From Spirochaetales bacterium (GTDB taxonomy: Bacteria > Spirochaetota > Spirochaetia > SZUA-6), in NCBI GenBank assembly GCA_003233545.1, contig QILZ01000304.1:1-18210 (forward strand): 18,210 nt of DNA, given 5' to 3'. A program made the translations under genes and the position numbers. How positions within the stretch are numbered: position 1 is the stretch's first letter; every line of letters begins with the position of its first letter. Below the pieces are notes generated by a model. That model ran no database searches. It worked only from the letters and a program-made list of their open reading frames with translations, and was not told the origin of the DNA. Of this stretch, positions 1-7,338 are shown piece after piece.

Positions 1-631
1 CTGCAAGGTATGTGCCGATTGTATAGGGCGAAAAGCTCTTTATCCTGTCTTTGAAATAATTTATAAAGTCTTCCGCATCCTGATTGTTTAATGTAAGAAT
101 ACGCTGAAAAGCTGCTTTCCGGATATTAGGAGAAAAGTTTTCTAATATTCCTTTAAGAAAGTTTAGGTTTCCCGATTCCATTAATCCGAGTACTGCACAG
201 GTTTTAATATCGTCATCCGCAGTCGGGTTAAGAAGTATCGACTTGTTTAATTCCTGTACTTTCTCATTTGTTGCTGCAATCGTATTAATTGCGCCGAGTA
301 TTTCATTACGAATATGCTTATCGTCGAACAGGTTAAAGTACTTTATGAGCATATTGACGGAAGAAGGGGCACGGATCCCCGACAAGGTATTAATTGCCGC
401 TATTTTTTGTTCTATCTTTCCTTTTTCTATTATCTGGTAGAGGTGCGATACAGCAGCTTCGTTGCCGATAGACGCGGAAGCTTTAATAGCCGCAAGGCTT
501 ATATCGATATCCTCATCGTAAAAATCTTTTATAAGTATCGAAAAAATTTCTTCATCATAAAAGTGTTTCAGGAGTGTCAGGATTGTTATTTTGCTATCTT
601 TATGTAGTATATATTTTTTACTTTTTACCAT
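1..631 (-). CDS. HEAT-repeat-like protein, N-terminal part (runs off left edge)
   Basis: This open frame starts with ATG at 629-631 (MVKSKKYILHKD...) and stays open to base 1, giving 210 codons with no stop, so the C-terminus is outside the window. After a short lysine-rich start, the protein is a run of roughly 30-residue helical units with recurring patterns such as SLAAIKASASIGNEAAVSHL, KIAAINTLSGI, RNEILGAINTIAATN and KTCAVLGLMESGN. This periodic Ala/Leu/Ile pattern with Asn or Asp at the turns is typical of HEAT or PBS-lyase-type repeats, which act as protein-protein scaffolds. I see no signal peptide, membrane segment or catalytic motif. The ribosome-binding site is weak (GAGAT a few bases upstream). 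The gene is on the same strand as the acs cluster but has its own possible promoter, so a role in that pathway is not implied. The repeat-family assignment is by pattern only. Confidence 0.7.
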   Translation of the reverse strand, partial: MVKSKKYILHKDSKITILTLLKHFYDEEIFSILIKDFYDEDIDISLAAIKASASIGNEAAVSHLYQIIEKGKIEQKIAAINTLSGIRAPSSVNMLIKYFNLFDDKHIRNEILGAINTIAATNEKVQELNKSILLNPTADDDIKTCAVLGLMESGNLNFLKGILENFSPNIRKAAFQRILTLNNQDAEDFINYFKDRIKSFSPYTIGTYLA

Positions 632-663
632 ATTTTATCTCACATTGATAATCTTAAAATATA

Positions 664-692
664 TTTGTATTATAATATTACCGAATTGTCAA
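664..692 (-). promoter_or_regulatory. Possible sigma70 promoter for the HEAT-like gene
   Basis: On the minus strand a perfect -35 hexamer TTGACA (complement of 687-692) is followed after 17 nt by TACAAA (complement of 664-669), a 4/6 match to the -10 consensus. It sits about 33 nt upstream of the ATG at 631, in the short gap after the small ferredoxin gene. The -35 and the spacing are good and the -10 is only fair. The region is very AT-rich, so a chance match is possible. Confidence 0.4.
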
Positions 693-704
693 TATGCTCT
701 GCGT

Positions 705-911
705 TCATTTCATTATAATAGCTTTAAAAGGGCAGACTATGGTGCACTTGCCGCAGCCAATACAAAAATCCTGAAGGGTGTAAGGCATCTCCCACGGAGC
801 ATCCTGTATAAAAATTTTATGAGAACATTCGGCCACTGCAGGACATGTTCCCGTATTACATCTTTCGGAATGACACTTGCTATAATCTATCATAGCTTTT
901 GGTTTGGGCAT
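705..911 (-). CDS. Small 8-cysteine ferredoxin-type iron-sulfur protein
   Basis: This 68-residue protein has eight cysteines in two groups. The second, C50-x2-C53-x2-C56-x3-C60-Pro, is a classic [4Fe-4S] ferredoxin motif. The first (C13, C18, C23, C29; C-x4-C-x4-C-x5-C) has unusual spacing and recalls the IDY-x-KC-x4-C start of the ferredoxin-like domain in ABCE1/RLI proteins, so two clusters are plausible but the first is not guaranteed. There is no signal peptide, so it should be a cytosolic electron carrier. It starts at an ATG with only a distant AAGGA upstream. It lies 75 nt downstream of the DUF166 gene on the same strand and may be the last gene of the acs operon, though an AT-rich dyad between them could hold its own promoter. 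Its partner enzyme cannot be named from the sequence. Confidence 0.8.
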   Translation of the reverse strand: MPKPKAMIDYSKCHSERCNTGTCPAVAECSHKIFIQDAPWEMPYTLQDFCIGCGKCTIVCPFKAIIMK

Positions 912-986
912 TTTACAGGTTATTCCTTAGTAGAGATATTATATTATAGTATAATACAGGTAACACGGACAGGTTCCTATTAATAC

Positions 987-1700
987 CTACTTCGTAATAG
1001 TTCTTGTTTCATTAAGGTAAATAGTAATAGCCGACTTAACGGCAGCCGTGGTTATATGTGCTGCTCTGTGGAGGATGGAATCACCGAATTTTCTATCCGG
1101 TTTCCCTGAAGCAAGACAGGGATAATACTGGTGAAAAAGTGCAGCTTTCTCCTTTGCCTCTTCACTTCCCAAACCGATAAGCTTTTCTGTCACGAAGCAG
1201 GTGACTCCGCAGGGTGCCTCCCTTTCCATGGTGATTTTATTAATTCTGCCCTGATCTAAGATAATTGTAAGCTTTGGTGTTCCGAAATATCCGGCGAAAT
1301 CTCTTATATATTTATTATTACTTATTCCTTCAGTCAGAGAGCAAAAGGGAAGAGGAAAGGCAGCGTCTATTCCTGATTTTTTTAAGTCTTCCTTTATTTG
1401 ATTCACCAAACCCGGAGGAAGATTGTCCCGGTTGTCTATGGGTGCAATAACTGCCTTAGCCGAACTCATTCTTGCTATTTCGGGGATAAGCTCAGCTGCT
1501 CCCGTACTCCCGCCGAGGGAAAGAAGAATATCCGTACGAGGGAATTCTTCAGGTAAGAATTCTTTGGGATCCTCGATAATAAAGGGAAGCTTAAGAGGAA
1601 CACTCCAATCCTCGATTTCCCAGTTTTCAGGATTATTTAAACGAAGATTATGAACTATTCTCTGTCCGTATGTTCCCTGAATTACAGCTAATATATGCAT
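987..1700 (-). CDS. DUF166 family protein (DfsP-like)
   Basis: The 237-residue product starts MHILAVIQGTYGQRIVHNLR and matches my recollection of the DUF166 family, seen mainly in methanogens and anaerobic bacteria with the acetyl-CoA pathway. It has an N-terminal nucleotide-fold-like strand-loop-helix (residues 1-20), a glycine-rich LSLGGSTGAAEL segment near residues 60-71, a conserved PIDNRDNLPPGL segment near 87-98, and a cysteine pair EAPCGVTC (C164, C168) with further cysteines at 120 and 195. I recall that some family members are annotated as selenoproteins (DfsP); here the relevant codons all encode cysteine and no in-frame TGA is present. No reaction is established. The gene follows the DRTGG ATPase by 27 nt and appears to belong to the acs operon. 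The ribosome-binding site is poor (GGAG about 15 nt upstream), so expression may depend on coupling to the gene before it. Confidence 0.72.
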   Translation of the reverse strand: MHILAVIQGTYGQRIVHNLRLNNPENWEIEDWSVPLKLPFIIEDPKEFLPEEFPRTDILLSLGGSTGAAELIPEIARMSSAKAVIAPIDNRDNLPPGLVNQIKEDLKKSGIDAAFPLPFCSLTEGISNNKYIRDFAGYFGTPKLTIILDQGRINKITMEREAPCGVTCFVTEKLIGLGSEEAKEKAALFHQYYPCLASGKPDRKFGDSILHRAAHITTAAVKSAITIYLNETRTITK

Positions 1701-1727
1701 AAATATTTTCCACTCCGATAAAAACCG

Positions 1728-2822
1728 TTAAAGCTGGCTAATAATTTCATCGATGTTCAGATAGGTTTCTGCCAACTGTACGGCTTCTTTTACTTTATCC
1801 TTATCTGTTGCTCTGATTTTAACCCGGCGTTCATGTACTTTCTTTGTCACCAGGTAGGTATCATCATCTGAAAACAGAATGGTAGAATGGCAATCTTTAA
1901 CTATTTTCATTACACCTTTGTGCGGCAAAAGACCTCCGGTTAAAATCATGCCGGCCACTTTATTTCTGCTTCCCATAATTCTCTCCGTGGCAATAACGGC
2001 AAGAATAATATCTTCTCTGTCTCCGGGAACAATTATAAGACTATTAGGAGTAAAATGCTCCAGCGCATGGTACGGTTCCATTGCCCCAACGAGAATAGTC
2101 AGCACTTTTCTCTGGAGAAACTCCTCACCGCAAAGAATTTTCGCCCCTGTAGCATCCATGATTTGTTTCATTGTCGGGTATGTAAGTTTTTTATGGAATG
2201 GTACCGTACCTAAAAGTTTTATCCCCTTACGCTGCAGGCCTAAACCTGCAATCTTTTTTATCTTTTCATATTTTTCAGCAAGAACCTTATTTATAACCAC
2301 CCCCATTATCTCGACTCCATTATGATCAAAAAGAGCCTTGTTTACCACAATTTCATCGATAGGTCTGCCTATACCGCCTGTGGCGACTATAATAACCTTG
2401 CTGTTAAGAAGTTTTGCTACGGAAGCATTGGAAAGATCAAATACGGCTCCGACTCCGGCATGGCCTGTTCCCTCGATAATCACCAGGTCCTTATCTGCGG
2501 ATATTCGGTCATAAGAATCCTTTATCGCCCTTCTATACTTTTCCAGCCCGCCTTCCTGTATATATCTTTCTGTGAATCCTCTTTCCACCGCAATAGGATT
2601 CATGTCCTTTAAATCAGTATTTATATGATAGACATCTCTCATTAACACTACATCTTCATCGACTTTACATCCGTCCTGTTCGACATAGTGCTGCCCCACC
2701 GGCTTAATAAAACCACGCCTGGAATATTTTTCTTTTAAAACATGAAGTAATCCCAGGCAGATGGTGGACTTGCCGTCATTTTGCCGGGTTGCTGCCACAA
2801 AGAGCCTTTTGTGAGAGCTCAT
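1728..2822 (-). CDS. BioD-like P-loop ATPase with DRTGG domain
   Basis: The 364-residue protein has two parts. Residues 1 to about 210 form a dethiobiotin-synthetase/CobQ-like P-loop domain with Walker A ATRQNDGKST (residues 11-20), the IKPVGQ segment near 39-44, and the EGTGHAGVGAVFDLSNA active-site strand near 115-132. Residues from about 215 on form a DRTGG domain, with VGAMEPYHALEHF and PGDREDIILAV. This architecture matches the N-terminal regulatory half of long phosphotransacetylases (Pta) without the catalytic half. Its ATG overlaps the acsE stop codon (ATGA), so the two are probably translationally coupled. Phosphotransacetylase acts on acetyl-CoA, the product of this operon, so a regulatory or sensing role linked to acetyl-CoA is reasonable but is only inference. 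The DRTGG motif is degenerate here (GDRED rather than DRTGG). Confidence 0.75.
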   Translation of the reverse strand: MSSHKRLFVAATRQNDGKSTICLGLLHVLKEKYSRRGFIKPVGQHYVEQDGCKVDEDVVLMRDVYHINTDLKDMNPIAVERGFTERYIQEGGLEKYRRAIKDSYDRISADKDLVIIEGTGHAGVGAVFDLSNASVAKLLNSKVIIVATGGIGRPIDEIVVNKALFDHNGVEIMGVVINKVLAEKYEKIKKIAGLGLQRKGIKLLGTVPFHKKLTYPTMKQIMDATGAKILCGEEFLQRKVLTILVGAMEPYHALEHFTPNSLIIVPGDREDIILAVIATERIMGSRNKVAGMILTGGLLPHKGVMKIVKDCHSTILFSDDDTYLVTKKVHERRVKIRATDKDKVKEAVQLAETYLNIDEIISQL

Positions 2823-3613
2823 TTTCTCCTGCTTTCCCTGTAAGCTTTTATATATGAATCTGAATAGATATGCTTATTTAATATAATTTCAGTAGTTATA
2901 GCTGAGTTTAATAACTCCTCATCGGTAACATCACATATTGTTGCATCGAGACCTGCTTCGATGCACATAATAAGGAACACACGATTAATAAGCTTCATCT
3001 CCCTGGCTTTGGAAGAAATATTGCTTAATCCTACGATTATATGAGGAGGAGGGCTGGAAAGAAGCGTAAACTGGCGAACAGCTTCTATTAGGTTATAAGC
3101 CTGCGGCTGAAGGAATTTTAAGGGCATAGTTACAGGATCAAGAAAAACCTGGTCTGCGGAAAGTCCTTTATCTATAGCTTCACTGAATATAGTAGCGCCA
3201 AGTTCCACACGCTGATTTACATCCTGAGGAGCACCCTTTTTATCCATGCAGAGTCCGATTAAGGAAGCATTATGTTCTACTGCTACCGGGATAATCTGGT
3301 CCAGTTTTTCCTTATCTGCAGTAGTGGAATTAATTATAGGTGGATGCTTACAAACTTTTATAGCGCTTTCTATAAAGGCAAGCTTGTTACTGTCGAGAGA
3401 GACCGGTGTTTCCACTGTTTCCTGGACGGTTTCTACCATCCAGATAAAATCATCTACTTTATTGGAAGCAGCTCCCATATTGACATCCAGATAATCAGCA
3501 CCGGCTTCTGTTTGAATCTTTGCCCAGTGCTGAATAATCGACTTATCCCTTTCCTGTATAGCCCTTTTAATATCCTTAAATCCGCCATTTATTCTCTCGC
3601 CTATAAAGATCAT
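2819..3613 (-). CDS. acsE: Methyl-tetrahydrofolate:corrinoid/FeS-protein methyltransferase AcsE
   Basis: AcsE transfers the methyl group of 5-methyl-tetrahydrofolate to the cob(I)amide of the corrinoid iron-sulfur protein AcsC/AcsD. I place the start at the ATG at 3611-3613 (MIFIGERINGGFKDIKRAIQ) rather than 30 nt upstream. A strong AAGGAGG lies 5 nt before this ATG, and the resulting 264 residues align end to end with the Moorella enzyme as I recall it ([20 protein letters not shown]). The pterin-binding TIM-barrel signatures are present: GERING near residues 4-9, GADYLDVNMG near 38-47, SLDSNKLAFIESA near 71-83, INSTTADKEK near 92-101, FLDPVTMPL near 157-165 and GLSNISSKA near 190-198. It follows acsD by 57 nt and overlaps the next gene by 4 nt. 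Confidence 0.95.
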   Translation of the reverse strand: MIFIGERINGGFKDIKRAIQERDKSIIQHWAKIQTEAGADYLDVNMGAASNKVDDFIWMVETVQETVETPVSLDSNKLAFIESAIKVCKHPPIINSTTADKEKLDQIIPVAVEHNASLIGLCMDKKGAPQDVNQRVELGATIFSEAIDKGLSADQVFLDPVTMPLKFLQPQAYNLIEAVRQFTLLSSPPPHIIVGLSNISSKAREMKLINRVFLIMCIEAGLDATICDVTDEELLNSAITTEIILNKHIYSDSYIKAYRESRRK

Positions 3614-3625
3614 TTTGTCCTCCTT
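3614..3625 (-). promoter_or_regulatory. Strong ribosome-binding site that fixes the acsE start
   Basis: The minus strand reads AAGGAGGACAAA immediately before the ATG at 3613. This near-perfect Shine-Dalgarno at 5 nt spacing favours the internal ATG over the in-frame ATG at 3643, which would add ten hydrophilic residues (MKDQQHKEDK) not expected in the family. Confidence 0.85.
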
Positions 3626-3670
3626 ATGTTGTTGATCTTTCAATATCCGGTTTATCTTTAACCAAATAAA

Positions 3671-4639
3671 TTAATTCTTATTTGTTAAACTGTGAATATA
3701 TTTCTTTAATTCTTCGACTGCTTTCGGATGCCGCATAATAATGATATCCGACCCGGCCTGAAGATAAACCAGAGCGGTTATCGCTTCCCAGAGCGGACCC
3801 CGCTGAACATGGTTTCCCCATCCGGGAACTTCCTCTTCGGCTACTACGGCTTCCTTTACCTTCCACACCTCTTTTCCTATATCAGCTAAAAGAGGCATAG
3901 CCCACATTTTATCTCCGGATAATCCTGCTATCCTTCCCCTTTCCATAATTGAATAAACATACTCTATTCCGTATCCTAAAGATCCGGTAGAAGGATAGAT
4001 AACAATATCTTCAGGCGCCAAACCTATGTCGGCAGCTAAAATATTAACCTGCTTGGCTATATTTATATCAACCGGGGATTCGGCAATTAATTTGTGTTTG
4101 TCAGCCTTACATAATGCCACCAGCGTTTTATAATTATCCTCGGTGATAGTGCCTAAAAGGCACTTCTCGCCTGCAGCAGTCTGGGAACAAACAGGGAGTA
4201 TCTCATTGTCTTTTTCTTTGTTTCCGCAGCCCCATATTATAAGGGGAACCGTTACGGATTCTAACACTCTTTTAACGGCTTCGCCGGCTTCGTCGCTGCT
4301 TTTGTTTTCTCCGTCCGGATCGCATCCTTGAAGTCTTAAACAGATAAGATCTGCATTAAACTCGTCCACGCATTTTTTCGCCCATTTCCCGGGGTCGTCC
4401 CATACATCGGAAAAATATTTCTCCAGTTCCTCCGGCCAGTCTGCCGGAGCAAAATCCCATACTTCCATTGCTATTACCGGGTGGTGAGGACTGCGGCCTT
4501 CGAAGGAAAGAAAAGGCAAAGTACCGGTTCCTCCTATGGTAATTGTATTAGATCTTGTTCCGCCCTCTTCTTTAGTGGCACCTATAGTTACCTCATTTAT
4601 CGGATTGGGCCAACTCTGTTTAACATCAGGGATATTCAT
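3671..4639 (-). CDS. acsD: Corrinoid/iron-sulfur protein small subunit AcsD
   Basis: AcsD is the TIM-barrel small subunit of the heterodimeric corrinoid iron-sulfur protein, which carries the methyl group from AcsE to acetyl-CoA synthase. Family marks in the 322 residues include EVTIGATKEEGGTRSNTITI near 16-35, the FEGRSPHHPVIAMEVWD stretch near 46-62, LICLRLQGCDPDG near 98-110, VPLIIWGCGN near 131-140, IYPSTGSLGYGIEYVYSIMER near 214-234 and GPLWEAITALVYLQAGSDI near 281-299. The length is normal for the family. A strong AAGGAGGAG lies just upstream of the ATG. The gene sits 16 nt downstream of the second cooC and 57 nt upstream of acsE. The small subunit is separated from the large one (acsC) by acsV and acsF, so their stoichiometry depends on translation initiation rather than on adjacent genes. 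Confidence 0.95.
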   Translation of the reverse strand: MNIPDVKQSWPNPINEVTIGATKEEGGTRSNTITIGGTGTLPFLSFEGRSPHHPVIAMEVWDFAPADWPEELEKYFSDVWDDPGKWAKKCVDEFNADLICLRLQGCDPDGENKSSDEAGEAVKRVLESVTVPLIIWGCGNKEKDNEILPVCSQTAAGEKCLLGTITEDNYKTLVALCKADKHKLIAESPVDINIAKQVNILAADIGLAPEDIVIYPSTGSLGYGIEYVYSIMERGRIAGLSGDKMWAMPLLADIGKEVWKVKEAVVAEEEVPGWGNHVQRGPLWEAITALVYLQAGSDIIIMRHPKAVEELKKYIHSLTNKN

Positions 4640-4655
4640 TACATTCTCCTCCTTT

Positions 4656-5420
4656 TTAACTTCCTGCCTGATATCCCGCCTTTGTCATTATATTCTTTAC
4701 AGAAGAGAAGGCAGGTGAATCCTGCGCCAGGTCAAGTAAAGACCTTCCGCTCCAATTATACTCTTCCAGGTCGGGGTCGTATTCTATCTTTCCTAAATAA
4801 TTTTCATTTATATTTTTAAGGTATTCCACCGCATTTTCGTTAAATCTGTAATTTGCTATAAGGTAAAGATTATTAAAGTGTATTCCTATTTCCGAGGCGA
4901 TTTTTTTTATCCTCTCTATATTATTTAAGGCTTTTTTAGAGGGGTCTAATACAACAAATATGTCGTTTACTTCCGATATTACCCTTCTGTTAAGATGTTC
5001 CAGACCGCCCGGTGAATCTATAATTGTGTATTCATAACTACCGGCTATTTTGGAAATAATACTCCTTAAAAGATTATTAGGCGAGCAATAGCAGCCTCTG
5101 GTCCACTTTACTCCTATGGAAATCATATCAAATTTTTCCGATTCATATAAACAGTCTGCATTAAGCAAATATTCTAATTTATCAGGCAAAGGCATGGAGT
5201 TTAACTCCTCACTACCTTTACCTTTTTGAATATCAAAAAGTATATCGGAGATAGTTCTTACCGCTTCTTTCTGCAGATCTACCCCGAGCAGCTCGGCAAG
5301 ATTCTGGTCGGAATCGGCATCGACAAGCAGAGGGTGCAGGCTCAGGTACTTAGTCGCCAAAGCTACAAAAGTAGTTTTACCCGTTCCGCCCCTTCCTGTG
5401 CAAACAATTTTTTTACCCAT
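4656..5420 (-). CDS. acsF: CooC-type nickel-insertion ATPase (AcsF-like), variant P-loop
   Basis: This 254-residue MinD/CooC-family ATPase follows acsV by 1 nt and precedes acsD by 16 nt, the location of the ACS-maturation ATPase AcsF in known clusters. Visible features are the P-loop TGRGGTGKTT (residues 8-17), switch-region VDADSDQN near 33-40, the CooC-type metal-binding C110-x-C112 in the segment GCYCSPNN, and TIIDSPGGLEHLNR in the second half. The deviant Walker A of this family is normally KGG-x-GKT, where the first lysine reaches across the dimer to the partner's nucleotide. Here that residue is arginine (R10), while the other CooC in the operon keeps lysine. The CxC motif suggests that metal handling is retained. 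The assignment to AcsF (maturation of the AcsB A-cluster) rather than to a second CODH maturase rests on gene position. Confidence 0.85.
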   Translation of the reverse strand: MGKKIVCTGRGGTGKTTFVALATKYLSLHPLLVDADSDQNLAELLGVDLQKEAVRTISDILFDIQKGKGSEELNSMPLPDKLEYLLNADCLYESEKFDMISIGVKWTRGCYCSPNNLLRSIISKIAGSYEYTIIDSPGGLEHLNRRVISEVNDIFVVLDPSKKALNNIERIKKIASEIGIHFNNLYLIANYRFNENAVEYLKNINENYLGKIEYDPDLEEYNWSGRSLLDLAQDSPAFSSVKNIMTKAGYQAGS

Positions 5421-5421
5421 T

Positions 5422-7338
5422 TTAAAATTTCCTTTTTAATTTTCTCATTATAGTGGGGAATTTTCCTACATCGGTATGAGGCAGAAATTTCGCCGACATA
5501 AACTCATTCATATAATCCGCATAAGTAATAAGATCATAATAAGTTATATTTTTACTGATTTTATAAGCAATATCAAGAGCATCCTTTGACAGAAGAGCCA
5601 TTTTAGCTCCTAATATGGATGTATTACCTACAAACTGCACTTTATCCCTTTCGATATCGGGAATAAGGCCGAGAGTTATGGCATTTTCTTTATCAAGGTA
5701 GTTTCCGAATCCTCCGGCCAGATAAATCCTTTTAATATCCGAAAACTCGATACTCAATATCCTGATAAGTACATTTATTCCGGCAAAAATTGCTGCTTTA
5801 GCTCTGATAAGGCTCTCTATATCAGCCTGGGCTATAACTATGTCATCTTTAATTGCAGTTTGAGAAGACGGCACAAGAACAAACTCCAGTTCTCCGTTTA
5901 CATTCCTTACCCTGTCATTTGAATCGGGATCCAATTTACCGGATCGATCCACAATCCCCGCCTTAAACATTTCAGCCATAATGTCTATCAATCCGGAGCC
6001 GCATATACCTATCGGGTCCGCCTCTCCGATAGTTGTGTATTGAATTTTACCATCTTCGGAGATTCTAAACTTCTCTATAGCTCCCTCGGCTGCTCTCATT
6101 CCGCTTTTAACTCCGCTTCCCTCGAAAGCGGGACCCGCCGAGGCAGAACAGCAGACCATCCAGTCTTTATTTCCGATTACAATTTCACCATTTGTCCCGA
6201 TATCTATAAGCATGGTAAGTTCATCCGCCTGATATAAACCGGTCGCAAGTATTCCCGCTGTAACGTCGGCACCTATCCAGCTTGCTATGCTAGGAAGAGA
6301 GTAGAGAAGTCCCCTGGGATTAATTTTTATTCCGACCTCGGATGCTCTTATAGGGGGCGGATAGGTACATACGGGAATAAAAGGTTCTCTGCGAAGGTTG
6401 GAAGGATCCAATTCCAGGAGAAAATGAATCATTGCCGTATTTCCCGCACAAACAACAGCCATCACATCGCTGAGACGGATGTTATTTCTCGATATTAAGG
6501 TGGTGATAAGATTATTTATATCATCGACGATTGCTTCTCTTAGTTTTTCTTCTCCTTTAAGTTCGGCATAAATTATTCTCCTCGTAACCTCATCTCCATA
6601 ACTCATCTGGGAGTTGTATGTAGCCTCAGCGTCCATGGTCTCGAATGTATTTAGATTTACAAGATGAACTACAACTGTTGAAGTTCCCACATCCACGGCT
6701 ACGGCAAAGTTCTGATCTGTGGTATTTCCTTCCTCCACCTGAATAGCTTCGATTGTTCCTCCCCTTACTCCGAGAGTAACAGTTATCTTCCAATCGGAGT
6801 CTCTTAAGATATAGGGGAGAGACCGTATTACTTTAAGGCCGCTTTGCAAAATGGGAATATTTTTCTTTCGTTTTATGCTGCGGTAGAGGTGAACATGATC
6901 GGATACATTATCCTGCAGGGAAGGAGGAGAAACCTCAAGATAAATCTTCTGGATAAGAGGGTCGTATTTAAAAAAGACCTGCCCCTTCATAGGAGCATAA
7001 AGAGCTCTGAATCTCTGGGCATCCTTGTCTATAAGGATTTTTCCTTTTGCCCGTGATTCGGGAGGAACCTCGATTACTACGTCCCCTGTTACTTCGGTCT
7101 GGCAGGCAAGGACATAACCTTCTTTTATCTCATCCCGCTTAAGAAGGGTAGTCGGACGAGCGGTGACATCACCTTCTTTAATTATAAGTTTACACTTACC
7201 GCATATGCCGTCTCCTCCGCAGATGGAGTTAACATAAACGCCGGCTCTTATCGATGCTTCCAGAAGAGTGATGCCCTTTTCCACCAGGATCGTTTCATTC
7301 TGGGATAAAAAGGTTACTTTAACTTTATTTTCTTTCAT
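5422..7338 (-). CDS. acsV: Reductive activator of the corrinoid/FeS protein (AcsV/RACo)
   Basis: This 638-residue protein restores the active Co(I) state when the cobalt of AcsC/AcsD is accidentally oxidised, using ATP-driven electron transfer. The N-terminus is a plant-type [2Fe-2S] ferredoxin domain with ligands C40, C46, C49 and C79 (ICGGDGICGKC and ACQTE). A linker region follows to about residue 205. The C-terminal two thirds form an ASKHA-fold ATPase, with phosphate loops AVAVDVGTSTVVVHLV near 208-223 and MLIDIGTNGEIVIGN near 380-394, plus SASAGPAFEGSGVKSGMRAA, GICGSGLIDI and IYLAGGFGNYL. The ATG overlaps the acsC stop by 4 nt and has no good ribosome-binding site, which suggests translational coupling to acsC. 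The length agrees with the family. Confidence 0.95.
   Translation of the reverse strand: MKENKVKVTFLSQNETILVEKGITLLEASIRAGVYVNSICGGDGICGKCKLIIKEGDVTARPTTLLKRDEIKEGYVLACQTEVTGDVVIEVPPESRAKGKILIDKDAQRFRALYAPMKGQVFFKYDPLIQKIYLEVSPPSLQDNVSDHVHLYRSIKRKKNIPILQSGLKVIRSLPYILRDSDWKITVTLGVRGGTIEAIQVEEGNTTDQNFAVAVDVGTSTVVVHLVNLNTFETMDAEATYNSQMSYGDEVTRRIIYAELKGEEKLREAIVDDINNLITTLISRNNIRLSDVMAVVCAGNTAMIHFLLELDPSNLRREPFIPVCTYPPPIRASEVGIKINPRGLLYSLPSIASWIGADVTAGILATGLYQADELTMLIDIGTNGEIVIGNKDWMVCCSASAGPAFEGSGVKSGMRAAEGAIEKFRISEDGKIQYTTIGEADPIGICGSGLIDIMAEMFKAGIVDRSGKLDPDSNDRVRNVNGELEFVLVPSSQTAIKDDIVIAQADIESLIRAKAAIFAGINVLIRILSIEFSDIKRIYLAGGFGNYLDKENAITLGLIPDIERDKVQFVGNTSILGAKMALLSKDALDIAYKISKNITYYDLITYADYMNEFMSAKFLPHTDVGKFPTIMRKLKRKF

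Noticed and set aside
959..977. Imperfect hairpin (GGTAAC...GTTCC) after the DUF166 gene as an operon terminator
   Set aside because: The stem is short with a bulge and no T-run follows on the minus strand, so it does not look like an intrinsic terminator.
243..983. Plus-strand open frames across the left end
   Set aside because: They lie opposite the HEAT-like gene and the ferredoxin, whose protein patterns are clear, and have low-complexity translations.
3614..3643. Upstream in-frame ATG for acsE
   Set aside because: It adds ten hydrophilic residues absent from the family; the internal ATG has a near-perfect Shine-Dalgarno.
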